A stretch of DNA of 9,842 nucleotides from Deltaproteobacteria bacterium (GTDB taxonomy: Bacteria > Desulfobacterota_B > Binatia > UBA9968), in NCBI GenBank assembly GCA_030620935.1, contig JAUXIP010000048.1:1-9842 (forward strand), given 5' to 3'. The number at the start of each line of letters is the position of its first letter. Position 1 is the stretch's first letter. Positions 1 to 6,437 of this stretch are shown piece by piece. The translations under genes were made by a program, and so were the position numbers. Below the pieces are notes generated by a model. That model saw only the letters and a list, made by a program, of their open reading frames with translations, ran no database searches and was not told where the DNA came from.

Positions 1-386
1 CCCAATGCCTTTTGACCTTGGACGGAGACCAGTGGAAAGAACAGCCTTTGGCGGTATTGGACAAAAGCAAGATCCTTACCGTTTCCGCCATCGCCAATCC
101 TCTCGCCTTCTATCGCATGATTCATGAGTGGGGCGGGGAGATTGGCGATGTCATGGAATTTCCCGATCATCACAACTACTCAGCGAGGGACTGGCAGAGA
201 ATCAACCGCGTTGCTCGGAACATGGACCTCATCATCACTACCGAGAAGGATCTATTAAAACTGCTTCGATTTCCTTTCGCGAGGGGAAAACTCCTGGCCT
301 TACGAGTAGCGATGGTTGTCGAGAACGGGGACAGGCTAATGCAAGCCGTGGAAAAGGTCATTCAGAAAAAAAACAAGGAACCGTGA
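1..386 (+). CDS. lpxK: Tetraacyldisaccharide 4'-kinase, C-terminal part (left-truncated)
   Basis: This is the C-terminal ~128 codons of LpxK, the inner-membrane kinase that phosphorylates the 4' position of the lipid A disaccharide precursor using ATP. The reading frame is open to the left edge (first full codon at base 3), so the true start lies outside the window and the TTG at 12 is not a real start. Family signatures are visible: an 'AIANPLAFYRMI' segment, then 'FPDHHNYSARD', then 'LIITTEKDLLKL', which is the conserved C-terminal LpxK pattern (G/A-NP, FPDHH, TTEKD). The gene ends at a TGA 7 bp before gmhB, so the two are probably co-transcribed and both serve lipopolysaccharide synthesis. 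The nucleotide-binding N-terminal half cannot be seen. Identification is strong despite the truncation. Confidence 0.93.
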   Translation, partial: QCLLTLDGDQWKEQPLAVLDKSKILTVSAIANPLAFYRMIHEWGGEIGDVMEFPDHHNYSARDWQRINRVARNMDLIITTEKDLLKLLRFPFARGKLLALRVAMVVENGDRLMQAVEKVIQKKNKEP

Positions 387-393
387 GTCTTCA

Positions 394-999
394 ATGGGTG
401 AGATCGACAACGGTTTGCCGGGAGTTTTTCTAGACCGAGACGGGACCCTCATCCGCGATGTCGGCTATCTCAGTCGGCAGGACCAAATCCAAATTCTCCC
501 GCGTGTTCCAGAGGCCCTCCGGCTATTGCATGAACACCGTATGAAGTTAGTCGTCGTCACCAACCAGTCTGGAGTTGCACGTGGCTTCTTCAACGAGCAT
601 GACGTGGAAGAAATCCATCTGGCACTGAAAAGAAAATTAGCTGAGCATAACGTCGTCCTGGACGGGATCTATTATTGTCCTCACCATCCTACCGAGGGAG
701 TGGGGCCGTATCGTGTGTCCTGTGAATGCCGAAAGCCGAACGGTGGTCTGGCTAAACAGGCTGCGAAGGAACTCAACCTGGATCTTACCCGCTCCTATGT
801 GGTAGGAGATAAACCGACCGATGTAGAGCTTGCCGTACGGATTGGAGCCAAAGGGATTCGAATTCACGAAAATGAGACAGAAACAGAGAAGAAAGGACAG
901 GCGGTAGGTTCGAAAGAAGTAGAACCGGCAGCTTTGATCGTGAAAGACCTTTGGGAAGCGGCTGAGTGGATTGTTAAGGACGTTCAGGGAAAGCGATGA
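394..999 (+). CDS. gmhB: D-glycero-beta-D-manno-heptose-1,7-bisphosphate 7-phosphatase
   Basis: This is a 201-aa cytoplasmic HAD-superfamily phosphatase that removes the C7 phosphate from heptose 1,7-bisphosphate on the route to ADP-heptose for the LPS inner core. The HAD motifs are complete: DRDGT (D14 and D16), TNQSG (T56-G60), K114 in 'CRKP', and GDKPTD (D139, D143). A zinc-loop signature specific to the GmhB group is present as C95-P-H97 and C110-x-C112. The length is a little above the usual ~180-190 aa because of a charged C-terminal stretch after residue ~155. The ATG at 394 follows the lpxK stop by 7 bp; the Shine-Dalgarno (AAGGA near 375-379) is rather far away. A histidinol-phosphatase role is possible for this HAD group, but the lpxK neighbour and the zinc loop favour GmhB. 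Confidence 0.92.
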   Translation: MGEIDNGLPGVFLDRDGTLIRDVGYLSRQDQIQILPRVPEALRLLHEHRMKLVVVTNQSGVARGFFNEHDVEEIHLALKRKLAEHNVVLDGIYYCPHHPTEGVGPYRVSCECRKPNGGLAKQAAKELNLDLTRSYVVGDKPTDVELAVRIGAKGIRIHENETETEKKGQAVGSKEVEPAALIVKDLWEAAEWIVKDVQGKR

Positions 1000-1032
1000 C
1001 AACTGCTAAGGCGTCGATAACAGGAGGAGAAA

Positions 1033-1338
1033 ATGGCGAATAAGTGGGACGAGCGCAAGAAGGCGCAAGAGGATCAATATTTTGTCAAGAAGGAAAGGGA
1101 GCTTCTCGACAAACTAAAGGCCAAGCAGGAAAAAGAAGCCCAGGAAGCCGTCAAAAACGCCTGCCATATGCGCTGCCCGAAATGCGGGGAGCCGCTCAAG
1201 GAGCGAACTTTCCGCAAGATTGTTATTGACGAATGCACAGCCTGCCGGGGAATCTGGCTCGATTCAGGAGAATTGGAACAAGTCGCGGGAATGGAAGATC
1301 AGGGCTGGCTCAGCAGCTTGTGGCAGAAAAGAAGTTGA
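1033..1338 (+). CDS. Small TFIIB-type zinc-ribbon protein with charged helical N-terminus
   Basis: This is a 101-aa cytoplasmic protein of the bacterial zf-TFIIB family, whose function is unknown. Residues ~5-42 are very rich in Lys, Glu, Gln and Arg and should form a long helix or coiled coil. A zinc ribbon follows: C48-P-K-C51, then C68-T-A-C71, directly followed by the family hallmark R-G-I-W-L-D (72-77). A further Cys (C44) lies just before the ribbon. The start is well supported by an AGGAGGA sequence at 1022-1028, 4 nt before the ATG at 1033. The gene is 33 bp downstream of gmhB and could be its last operon member; a >280-bp gap follows. Nothing in the sequence tells whether the ribbon binds nucleic acid or protein. 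Confidence 0.82.
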   Translation: MANKWDERKKAQEDQYFVKKERELLDKLKAKQEKEAQEAVKNACHMRCPKCGEPLKERTFRKIVIDECTACRGIWLDSGELEQVAGMEDQGWLSSLWQKRS

Positions 1339-1621
1339 CGCTAAGTTGTAAGTCACGCATGTGACCGGCGCCAGGTTAAAGCTTGCAAAACTTTTGGGAC
1401 AAAGAGTCTTTGAATTCCCCGGGAGCTACGCAGTTGCCGCTTTACCTCCACTTGCTTGCGAAAAGAGGCAAAAAGGCTTAGAGAGCAGTTGAGCTATGCG
1501 CTTTTCCACAACGCTATCCCGCTGTCGCGTTGCGGCAGCCCCTGGGCTGAAGCGTTATGTTTTTGTGCCTACAAATACACTATGCCGAATCTTTAAGTCT
1601 TTTTGATAGGGAGATCTAACT
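1339..1621. other. Gene-free, hairpin-rich gap; no RNA family recognised
   Basis: No credible coding region was found in these 283 bp. Several local inverted repeats are visible: GTCAC/GTGAC at 1352-1356 and 1361-1365 with a GCAT loop; a hairpin at 1396-1419 made of GGGA, CAAAG, an AGT loop, CTTTG, a 3-nt bulge and TCCC; and a nested structure at 1510-1556 listed separately. A tRNA shape, T-box and common riboswitch cores were looked for and not found. The gap could hold an untranslated leader for the downstream RAM-domain gene, a small RNA, or only terminators. Which of these is right cannot be decided from one sequence. Confidence 0.4.
1510..1564 (+). terminator. Nested hairpin with T-run; possible terminator or structured RNA end
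   Basis: The inner stem GCTGTCGC (1521-1528) pairs with GCGGCAGC (1532-1539) around a 3-nt GTT loop: 8 bp with one G-T wobble. It is enclosed by an outer 6-bp stem, AACGCT (1510-1515) with AGCGTT (1551-1556). A run of five T follows at 1560-1564, three bases after the outer stem. It would end transcripts coming from gmhB and the zinc-ribbon gene, or be the 3' end of a small RNA. The unpaired segments between the two stems and the short T-run make it a weaker terminator than the one before leuA. Confidence 0.4.
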
Positions 1622-1900
1622 ATGGTTAACGCGATCGTTTTATTAAAGGTACAACGCGAAAAAGTAAACGACGTAGCCGAAGCGCTTGTGGACTTGAAAG
1701 GTGTAGCGGAAGTCTATTCGGTTAGCGGCAGATACGATCTTGTAGCCATAATACGAGTCAAAAATAATGATGACCTGGCGGACACCGTGACCAACCACAT
1801 GCGCAGGCAAACCCACATCCTGAGTACAGAGACCATGCTCGCATTTCAGGCCTATTCTCGTCATGATTTAGACAGCATGTTTTCAATAGGGCTTGATTGA
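1622..1900 (+). CDS. Stand-alone RAM (Lrp/AsnC effector-binding) domain protein
   Basis: This 92-aa cytoplasmic protein consists only of the RAM domain of Lrp/AsnC regulators, with the beta-alpha-beta-beta-alpha-beta order. A first strand (AIVLLKVQ) is followed by a helix (VNDVAEALVDL), a strand pair around 'GVAEVYSVSGRYDLVAIIRV' with the conserved G-x-Y-D turn, a second helix ('NNDDLADTVTNHMRRQ') and a final strand ('ILSTETMLAFQAYS'). No helix-turn-helix precedes it, and the ATG at 1622 has a GGGAG sequence at 1609-1613, so the short form is genuine. Such single-domain proteins can assemble into ring-like oligomers and bind amino acids, but they cannot bind DNA alone. Its place just upstream of ilvC suggests, without proving, a link to branched-chain amino acid sensing. 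It has its own leader and is 359 bp from ilvC. Confidence 0.88.
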   Translation: MVNAIVLLKVQREKVNDVAEALVDLKGVAEVYSVSGRYDLVAIIRVKNNDDLADTVTNHMRRQTHILSTETMLAFQAYSRHDLDSMFSIGLD

Positions 1901-1930
1901 TAACTATCTCAGCTATTTCCTGTTTTCGGA

Positions 1931-1958
1931 TTTTTTCCCTTTGAGGTGTAGGAAAAAA
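1931..1958. terminator. A/T-rich perfect inverted repeat after the RAM-domain gene
   Basis: TTTTTTCC (1931-1938) and GGAAAAAA (1951-1958) form a perfect 8-bp inverted repeat with a 12-nt spacer, starting 30 bp after the RAM-domain stop. Its position fits a 3' end for that gene. However, it lacks the G/C-rich stem plus trailing T-run of a standard terminator in the + direction, because the right arm is A-rich. It could equally be a protein-binding site or terminate transcription from the other strand. Confidence 0.3.
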
Positions 1959-2048
1959 CGTTTCACGGTCCATTAAACTTCCACAGGAGCAAGGTCTGTT
2001 CAGAGCAATTTAAGCTGGTTGGGCAGATTGTGCTGGTTTTACGGGAGG

Positions 2049-2078
2049 TTGACATATTACAGGATAAGCAGGTATTCT
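2049..2078 (+). promoter_or_regulatory. Predicted sigma70 promoter for the ilvC operon
   Basis: A perfect -35 box TTGACA (2049-2054) is followed after 18 bp by TATTCT (2073-2078), which matches four of six -10 positions including the key first, second and last bases. Transcription would begin near 2085, giving an ilvC leader of roughly 175 nt that starts almost exactly where the palindromic repeat starts. It is the best promoter-like match I saw in the window by eye. No experimental or statistical support is available here. Confidence 0.5.
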
Positions 2079-2084
2079 AACAAG

Positions 2085-2203
2085 CTACTGAAAAAGCCTC
2101 ATCTGCTTCGTTACGCTCAATCGCCTCGCTCCGACGTACTGCTCAAGTACGCCTGCGCTCGTCGATCTTTCGCGTGCCTCGCACCTGAGGTCTTTTTGAG
2201 CAG
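2085..2203. repeat. ~119-bp imperfect palindromic intergenic repeat
   Basis: The element is self-complementary from end to end. The left end reads CTACTGAAAAAG then CCTCA (2085-2101); the reverse complement of the right end reads CTGCTCAAAAAG, A, CCTCA. The centre is a perfect hairpin, CGTACT (2135-2140), loop GCTCA, AGTACG (2146-2151), and the intervening arms match partly (for example ATCG and GC blocks). The symmetry may extend weakly to TAAC at 2078 and GTTA at 2207. It resembles the multicopy palindromic intergenic repeats that many bacterial genomes carry, with A-runs and T-runs at the ends and a GTAC-rich centre; that family match is from memory. It encodes no protein. As RNA it would fold into one long hairpin ending in U's, so it could act as a terminator or attenuator in the ilvC leader. 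Confidence 0.8.
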
Positions 2204-2248
2204 GTTATAGCAGCGGTTTTAACACTCTGTTAGCGAGTAATTGTTTGT

Positions 2249-2257
2249 GGGGAGGGG
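2249..2257 (+). promoter_or_regulatory. ilvC ribosome binding site (decides the start)
   Basis: The purine block GGGGAGGGG ends 2 nt before the ATG at 2260, with its GGAGG core 4 nt before it. It lies inside the reading frame that would begin at the upstream TTG at 2245. That TTG is therefore not the start, and the protein begins at [10 protein letters not shown], matching the usual KARI N-terminus. Confidence 0.75.
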
Positions 2258-2259
2258 TC

Positions 2260-3276
2260 ATGCAGGTCTACTATGATCGTGACGCAGATTTAAATCATCT
2301 CAAGGGTAAGCGAGTAGCGGTTCTCGGGTACGGCAGTCAGGGTCACGCCCATGCCAATAATCTGAAAGATTCAGGGGTTGAGGTGGTAGTAGGGCTCAAG
2401 CGAGATAGCAGCTCGTGGCCTAAGGCAGAAAAGGCCGGATTGAAAGTAATGGATACGGCTGAGGCTGTTAAGTCTTCGGATATTATTATGGTTTTACTGC
2501 CGGATGAGCTTCAAGGAGAGGTCTACGAAAAGGACATTCAGCCCGGGCTCAAGAAGGGAAACTATCTAGCCTTTGGCCACGGGTTTAATATCCATTTTAA
2601 AAGAATCATTCCGCCACCGGCTGTGAATGTTTTTATGGTGGCGCCAAAGGGGCCGGGGCATTTGGTTCGCAGCGAGTTTGAAAAGGGACGAGGCGTGCCT
2701 TGTCTCCTAGCGGTTCAGCAGGATCCGTCTGGCGACACCACACCCGTAGGGTTGGCGTACGCCAGCGCCATAGGCGGGGGGCGAGCTGCGGTTATCGAGA
2801 CGACTTTCAAGGATGAGACGGAGACGGATCTGTTCGGGGAGCAGGGGGTTCTTTGCGGCGGTCTTACCTCTCTGATTCAGGCAGGGTACGAGACGTTGGT
2901 GAATGCGGGTTACCCGCCTGAGATGGCCTATTTTGAGTGTGTCCATGAGGTCAAGCTGATCGTAGATCTCATTTACGAGGGCGGATTGACCAATATGCGC
3001 TATTCGATCAGCAACACGGCCGAATACGGGGATCTCAGTCGCGGAAAAAAGGTCATTGGGCCAGAGGTTCGGCAGGCCATGCAGGGTTTGCTAAAGGATA
3101 TCCAGTCGGGAAAGTTTGCCGATGAGTGGATATCGGAATATCGTGCCGGGCTTCCCCATTTCAGGGAGCTTAGGAAAGAAGCAGCCAACCATCCGCTGGA
3201 AAAGGTGGGAGAGCGTCTCCGAGCGATGATGCCATGGTTGGGCCAGAACCGCCTGGTTGATAAGAGTAAGAATTAA
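2260..3276 (+). CDS. ilvC: Ketol-acid reductoisomerase (NADP+)
   Basis: This 338-aa enzyme, the standard length of class I KARI, performs the Mg-dependent isomerisation and NADPH reduction of acetolactate or acetohydroxybutyrate in valine, leucine and isoleucine synthesis. The Rossmann motif G23-Y-G-S-Q-G-H-A-H31 is intact. The cofactor loop 'GLKRDSSSW' (45-53) has the Arg/Ser pattern typical of NADPH use. The C-terminal knotted domain carries the metal and substrate residues in '[11 protein letters not shown]', '[16 protein letters not shown]' and 'SISNTAEYG'; '[10 protein letters not shown]' carries the catalytic Lys. It is the first gene of the operon, behind the promoter at 2049. The usual partners ilvB and ilvN are not immediately upstream. 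psd starts 36 bp downstream. Confidence 0.97.
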   Translation: MQVYYDRDADLNHLKGKRVAVLGYGSQGHAHANNLKDSGVEVVVGLKRDSSSWPKAEKAGLKVMDTAEAVKSSDIIMVLLPDELQGEVYEKDIQPGLKKGNYLAFGHGFNIHFKRIIPPPAVNVFMVAPKGPGHLVRSEFEKGRGVPCLLAVQQDPSGDTTPVGLAYASAIGGGRAAVIETTFKDETETDLFGEQGVLCGGLTSLIQAGYETLVNAGYPPEMAYFECVHEVKLIVDLIYEGGLTNMRYSISNTAEYGDLSRGKKVIGPEVRQAMQGLLKDIQSGKFADEWISEYRAGLPHFRELRKEAANHPLEKVGERLRAMMPWLGQNRLVDKSKN

Positions 3277-3305
3277 ATTTGGCTAATTGCTGATCGCTGC
3301 CAAAT
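3277..3305. repeat. ilvC-psd gap: 7-bp inverted repeat with heptamer-phased core
   Basis: ATTTGGC (3277-3283) and GCCAAAT (3299-3305) form a perfect 7-bp inverted repeat around a 15-nt loop, beginning at the base after the ilvC stop. Within it CTA/CTG triplets recur every 7 bp (3283, 3290, 3297), giving units CTAATTG, CTGATCG and CTGCCAA. The first 16 bases after 3277 are nearly repeated in the asd-truA gap (8672-8687). There is no T-run, so it is more likely a short repeat or an RNA-processing/stability hairpin than a terminator. Confidence 0.5.
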
Positions 3306-3312
3306 AACAGCT

Positions 3313-3942
3313 ATGAAAATCGCCAGAGAGGGATATCGGTTTGTTCTCGTTGCAGCCCTTTTGGCTGTGCTTGCCTTCGTTTGGGGCTTGGAGTGGGTCG
3401 GGGTGGGGCTTAGCCTGTTGGCTCTTGTGTTTTTGGGTTTTTTTCGCGATCCGGAGCGAGTTCCGCCTGCGGGCGATGGGTTGATTGTATCCCCTGCAGA
3501 CGGCAAAATAGTAGGAATCCAAAAGGGAGGAAAAGAAGGACTTCCCGGACAGGCCGGAACACGAGTGAGTATTTTCTTGTCGCCGTTGGACGTGCATGTT
3601 AATCGTGCCCCAGTTAAGGGCAGTGTTGAGAGTGTCCGCTATCGAGAGGGCAAATTTTTTGCCGCTTACAGGGAAAAAGCATCGCAAGACAACGAGCAAA
3701 ATGCCCTGAGCATAGTAGATAATCGAGGGCGCAAGTTGGGTGTCGTCCAGATCGCTGGAGCTGTGGCCCGGCGCATTGTCTGTTATGTCAGAAAGGGAGA
3801 TTCTCTAGAGCAGGGACAGAGGTTTGGGATGATCATGTTTGGTTCGCGAGTAGATCTCTTTTTGCCCGAGGATTCTCACGTGGAGGTCGCTGAAGGACAG
3901 CATGTACGAGGAGGGGTGACCATCATAGGGAGGTTCTCATGA
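3313..3942 (+). CDS. psd: Phosphatidylserine decarboxylase proenzyme (short form)
   Basis: This 209-aa membrane-associated, pyruvoyl-dependent enzyme turns phosphatidylserine into phosphatidylethanolamine. It is of the short class (about 200-230 aa) rather than the ~300-aa E. coli type. Residues ~10-44 form one or two hydrophobic membrane segments, followed by 'FFRDPER', 'SPADGKI' (60-66) and 'LSPLDVHVNRAPVKG' (89-103), all characteristic of the short Psd family. The self-cleavage site is G177-S178 in 'MFGSRVDLF', so processing should give a ~177-residue beta chain and a 32-residue alpha chain carrying the pyruvoyl group. Shine-Dalgarno complementarity before the ATG at 3313 is weak. Its stop overlaps the pssA start in ATGA, coupling it to the enzyme that makes its substrate. 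Confidence 0.95.
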   Translation: MKIAREGYRFVLVAALLAVLAFVWGLEWVGVGLSLLALVFLGFFRDPERVPPAGDGLIVSPADGKIVGIQKGGKEGLPGQAGTRVSIFLSPLDVHVNRAPVKGSVESVRYREGKFFAAYREKASQDNEQNALSIVDNRGRKLGVVQIAGAVARRIVCYVRKGDSLEQGQRFGMIMFGSRVDLFLPEDSHVEVAEGQHVRGGVTIIGRFS

Positions 3943-4793
3943 ACGGGGTTATTGGCCCACAACGTGACAAACCATCCAGGGGAAGACTCCGGCTTTTACG
4001 TCGGAAGAGCTCTACGCGCATCCCTCTGAAGCAGAGGGTAAAGGCGGACCAGCTCAAAAAGGGCGTCTATTTGATTCCCAGTTTGTTTACTACCGGCAAT
4101 CTTTTTTGCGGATTTTTCTCTATCGTGTCGACCTTTAGTGGGCAATACTGGCAGGCGGCGATATTCATTGTCTTGGCCCATCTCCTTGATGGCATAGATG
4201 GTTATGTGGCTCGTCTGACTAAGACAACGAGCCAATTCGGCATTGAATTCGATTCTCTAGCCGATGTGGTTTCCTTTGGCGTGGCCCCTGCCATATTGGT
4301 CTACTACTGGGCCCTCATGCCCTGGCATACTTGGGGTTGGCTGGCAGCTTGTCTTTATGTGGCGTGCGGGGCGCTTAGGCTCGCCCGCTATAACGTTCAA
4401 GCTAGGAACGTAGAAAAGAGCCATTTTGTCGGACTTCCCATACCGGCTGCGGCGGAAATGATTGCAGCGACCGTGGTGTTGTACTACTTTCTAGGCGGCG
4501 AGGGAGCGGCCAACAAGCAAATTATTTTACTTCTCGTGATCTACGTTCTCGCGGGGTTGATGGTGAGCAATTTTCATTATTTCAGCTTGAAACAGGTTAA
4601 TTTCAAAAAGCGACATCCGCTTTGGCTATTGGTTTCCGCGATCCTTCTTATTAAACTGATTGTCGGGGAGCCGCAGATTGTGTTTTTTACCATCGTTCTC
4701 CTGTATGCTTTATCCGGACCTCTTTTATGGTTACTGACGACCTATAAGAGGCGACGGGAGAGGAGAGGGGAGATCGCCGAGGCTTTGGAATAG
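3939..4793 (+). CDS. pssA: CDP-diacylglycerol-serine O-phosphatidyltransferase
   Basis: This 284-aa integral membrane enzyme joins CDP-diacylglycerol and serine to give phosphatidylserine. The CDP-alcohol phosphotransferase signature is perfect: D84-x2-D87-G88-x2-A91-R92-x8-G101-x3-D105-x3-D109. Several hydrophobic segments follow, including ~118-145, ~150-175 and three or four between 200 and 270. Before the first membrane segment ('LIPSLFTTGNLFCGFFSIV', from ~45) there is a ~42-residue strongly basic N-terminal extension, likely cytoplasmic and able to lie on anionic membrane. The ATG at 3939 overlaps the psd stop by 4 bp and has a GGGAGG sequence at 3928-3933. A phosphatidylglycerophosphate synthase is the main alternative for this fold, but the psd partner makes PssA much more likely. 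Confidence 0.94.
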   Translation: MNGVIGPQRDKPSRGRLRLLRRKSSTRIPLKQRVKADQLKKGVYLIPSLFTTGNLFCGFFSIVSTFSGQYWQAAIFIVLAHLLDGIDGYVARLTKTTSQFGIEFDSLADVVSFGVAPAILVYYWALMPWHTWGWLAACLYVACGALRLARYNVQARNVEKSHFVGLPIPAAAEMIAATVVLYYFLGGEGAANKQIILLLVIYVLAGLMVSNFHYFSLKQVNFKKRHPLWLLVSAILLIKLIVGEPQIVFFTIVLLYALSGPLLWLLTTYKRRRERRGEIAEALE

Positions 4794-4821
4794 TTCCCTT
4801 CTCTAGGACACCAGTTCAATG

Positions 4822-4856
4822 CTCCCGTTGGCCGTGCCGCGGGAGTTTTTGTTTTT
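4822..4856 (+). terminator. Intrinsic terminator between pssA and leuA
   Basis: CTCCCG (4822-4827) pairs with CGGGAG (4840-4845). An inner GGC (4830-4832) and GCC (4836-4838) extend the hairpin with a 3-nt CGT loop. It is followed at once by eleven bases that are T except for one G (4846-4856). This is the classic Rho-independent form and the best terminator in the window. It begins 28 bp after the pssA stop, and the leuA ribosome binding site begins at the base after the T-run. Some read-through, or regulated anti-termination, must let transcription reach leuA unless another promoter lies inside pssA. Confidence 0.78.
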
Positions 4857-4868
4857 AAGGAGAGAGAA

Positions 4869-6437
4869 ATGTCGGATGAAACTACAGATCATGGGATCGT
4901 GAAGATTTTTGATACGACGCTTCGGGATGGAGAACAGTCCCCCGGAGCGAGCATGAATGTCGAAGAAAAGGTCGTCATCGCTCGCCAACTGGAGAAGCTG
5001 AGTGTAGATGTGATCGAAGCGGGATTTGCCGCCTCTTCCGACGGCGATTTTGACTCGGTGGAGCGTGTCTCCAAGGAGGTCAAGCAGCCGATCGTCGTGA
5101 GCCTTGCCCGGGCCCAGGAGGGCGACATTAAAAGGGCCCTGAAGGCGGTCGAGCATGCCAAGCATCCGGGGATTCACATCTTTATCGCGACCTCCGATAT
5201 TCATATGAAACATAAGCTTCGAATGTCGCGCAGCGAGGTTTTGGACGCCGCCGCCTGGGCGGTCGGCTATGCCAAGAAACATATCGACTATATCGAGTTC
5301 TCGGCAGAAGACGCCTCGCGGAGCGATTGGGATTTTCTCGTAGAGGTATTCGGCGAAACGATTCGGGCCGGGGCCAAGACCCTCAATATCCCCGACACCA
5401 CCGGATATGCCATCCCTTCGGAGTTCGGTTCGTTGGTGCGTTCTTTGATCGAGAAAACGGAGAATGCAAATCAGGTGACTTGGAGCGCTCACTGTCATAA
5501 TGACCTCGGGCTCGCGGTGGCGAATTCTCTGGCGGCCGTCGCCAACGGAGTAAGACAAGTGGAGTGCACGGTCAACGGCATCGGGGAGCGCGCGGGGAAT
5601 ACCTCCTTAGAGGAGGTCGTGATGGCGCTCAAGACCCGGAAGAGCCTTTTTGGCGTCGATACTCATGTGGCGACGGATCAGATCTACCCGACCTCGCGGC
5701 TACTCTCTCAGATCACCGGTATTCCGATACCGATCAATAAGCCGATCGTGGGGGACAATGCCTTTGCGCATGAAGCGGGCATTCACCAGGACGGTGTTCT
5801 GAAGCAAAAGCTTACGTATGAGATTATGACGCCTGAGTCGATCGGCATTCCGGGAAATCGGTTGGTGATGGGGAAACATTCGGGCCGGCACGCCTTCGGC
5901 GAGCGACTGAAGGAGTTGGGATTCAACCTCGATAAGACGGACATGAACAGGGCCTTTCTGCGCTTCAAAGAATTGGCGGACAAGAAAAAAGAAGTCTACG
6001 ACGAAGATATCGAAGCCATTGTCGCGGAAGAAATCCTCCGCATCCCCGGCCAGCCTGATCGTTATGAGCTTCTTTATCTCAACGTCAATTCAAGCTCCAA
6101 TGGCGTCCCCTCGGCTACGGTGAAGATCCGTGTGGACAGTCAGGAATGCTCGGATCATGCTACCGGTGATGGAGTCGTAGATGCTTGCTACAAGGTGATC
6201 GCTAAGATAACCGGGACACGCACGACGCTGGTGCGATACTCGGTCAACGCGATCACAGGCGGGGCAGACGCCCAGGGCGAGGTTTCGTGCTTGCTCGAGG
6301 ACGGAGGGATCCGCGTTTCAGGAAAAGGGGCTCATACCGATATCATTATGGCCAGCGCCTTGGCCTATATTAATGCCTTGAACAAACTAGAGTACCGAAA
6401 GCACTATCGGCAGCTCGTTGTGAGGGGGGGGCCGTGA
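4869..6437 (+). CDS. leuA: 2-isopropylmalate synthase
   Basis: This 522-aa enzyme condenses acetyl-CoA with 2-oxoisovalerate in the first committed step of leucine synthesis. The TIM-barrel domain starts with '[13 protein letters not shown]' (14-26, metal-binding D15) and contains H208-C-H210-N-D-L-G and 'NGIGERAGN' (236-244), the HxH metal pair and signature loop of the DRE-TIM family. A linker with '[12 protein letters not shown]' follows. The C-terminal ~130 residues form the leucine-binding allosteric domain ('[17 protein letters not shown]'), so feedback inhibition is expected. The length matches the bacterial LeuA1 group and argues against citramalate or homocitrate synthase, though substrate choice cannot be proved by eye. 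An AAGGAG at 4857-4862 supports the ATG. Its stop overlaps leuB (GTGA). Confidence 0.96.
   Translation: MSDETTDHGIVKIFDTTLRDGEQSPGASMNVEEKVVIARQLEKLSVDVIEAGFAASSDGDFDSVERVSKEVKQPIVVSLARAQEGDIKRALKAVEHAKHPGIHIFIATSDIHMKHKLRMSRSEVLDAAAWAVGYAKKHIDYIEFSAEDASRSDWDFLVEVFGETIRAGAKTLNIPDTTGYAIPSEFGSLVRSLIEKTENANQVTWSAHCHNDLGLAVANSLAAVANGVRQVECTVNGIGERAGNTSLEEVVMALKTRKSLFGVDTHVATDQIYPTSRLLSQITGIPIPINKPIVGDNAFAHEAGIHQDGVLKQKLTYEIMTPESIGIPGNRLVMGKHSGRHAFGERLKELGFNLDKTDMNRAFLRFKELADKKKEVYDEDIEAIVAEEILRIPGQPDRYELLYLNVNSSSNGVPSATVKIRVDSQECSDHATGDGVVDACYKVIAKITGTRTTLVRYSVNAITGGADAQGEVSCLLEDGGIRVSGKGAHTDIIMASALAYINALNKLEYRKHYRQLVVRGGP

Larger units (their letters stand above)
1901..2259. other. Gene-free leader between the RAM-domain gene and ilvC
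   Basis: This 359-bp stretch has no credible gene. It holds, in order: an A/T-rich inverted repeat (1931-1958), a sigma70-like promoter (2049-2078), a ~120-bp palindromic repeat (2085-2203), a small hairpin TAACA-CTC-TGTTA (2220-2232) and the strong ilvC ribosome binding site (2249-2257). The only open frame, at 2019-2210, runs mostly through the palindromic repeat and shows no protein character. No leader peptide rich in Val, Leu or Ile codons was seen, so classical ribosome-mediated attenuation is not supported. Confidence 0.6.

Noticed and set aside
1370..1440. Possible c-di-GMP (GEMM-like) riboswitch, prompted by GGGACAAAG and GCTACGCAGTTGCC
   Set aside because: The conserved GGGACGCAAAGCC core and the tetraloop-receptor pairing could not be aligned; the likeness is limited to short words.
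2019..2210. A 63-codon open frame in the ilvC leader
   Set aside because: Most of it runs through the palindromic repeat, there is no good ribosome binding site, and the translation is rich in Arg, Cys and Ser without family character. It is a by-product of the repeat.
2245..2259. TTG at 2245 as the ilvC start
   Set aside because: The ribosome binding site GGGGAGGGG lies inside these codons, and the ATG at 2260 gives the usual KARI N-terminus and length.
3283..3699. Minus-strand frames opposite the ilvC end and psd
   Set aside because: They have no family signature, and psd on the + strand is complete with its G-S cleavage site.
4794..4868. Leucine leader peptide or T-box attenuator before leuA
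   Set aside because: No short frame with Leu codons and no T-box sequence or specifier stem are present in the 75-bp gap; only the terminator itself is supported.
4803..5558. A 251-codon minus-strand frame opposite leuA
   Set aside because: It lies largely inside the well-supported leuA gene, has no recognisable domain, and reflects codon bias on the coding strand.
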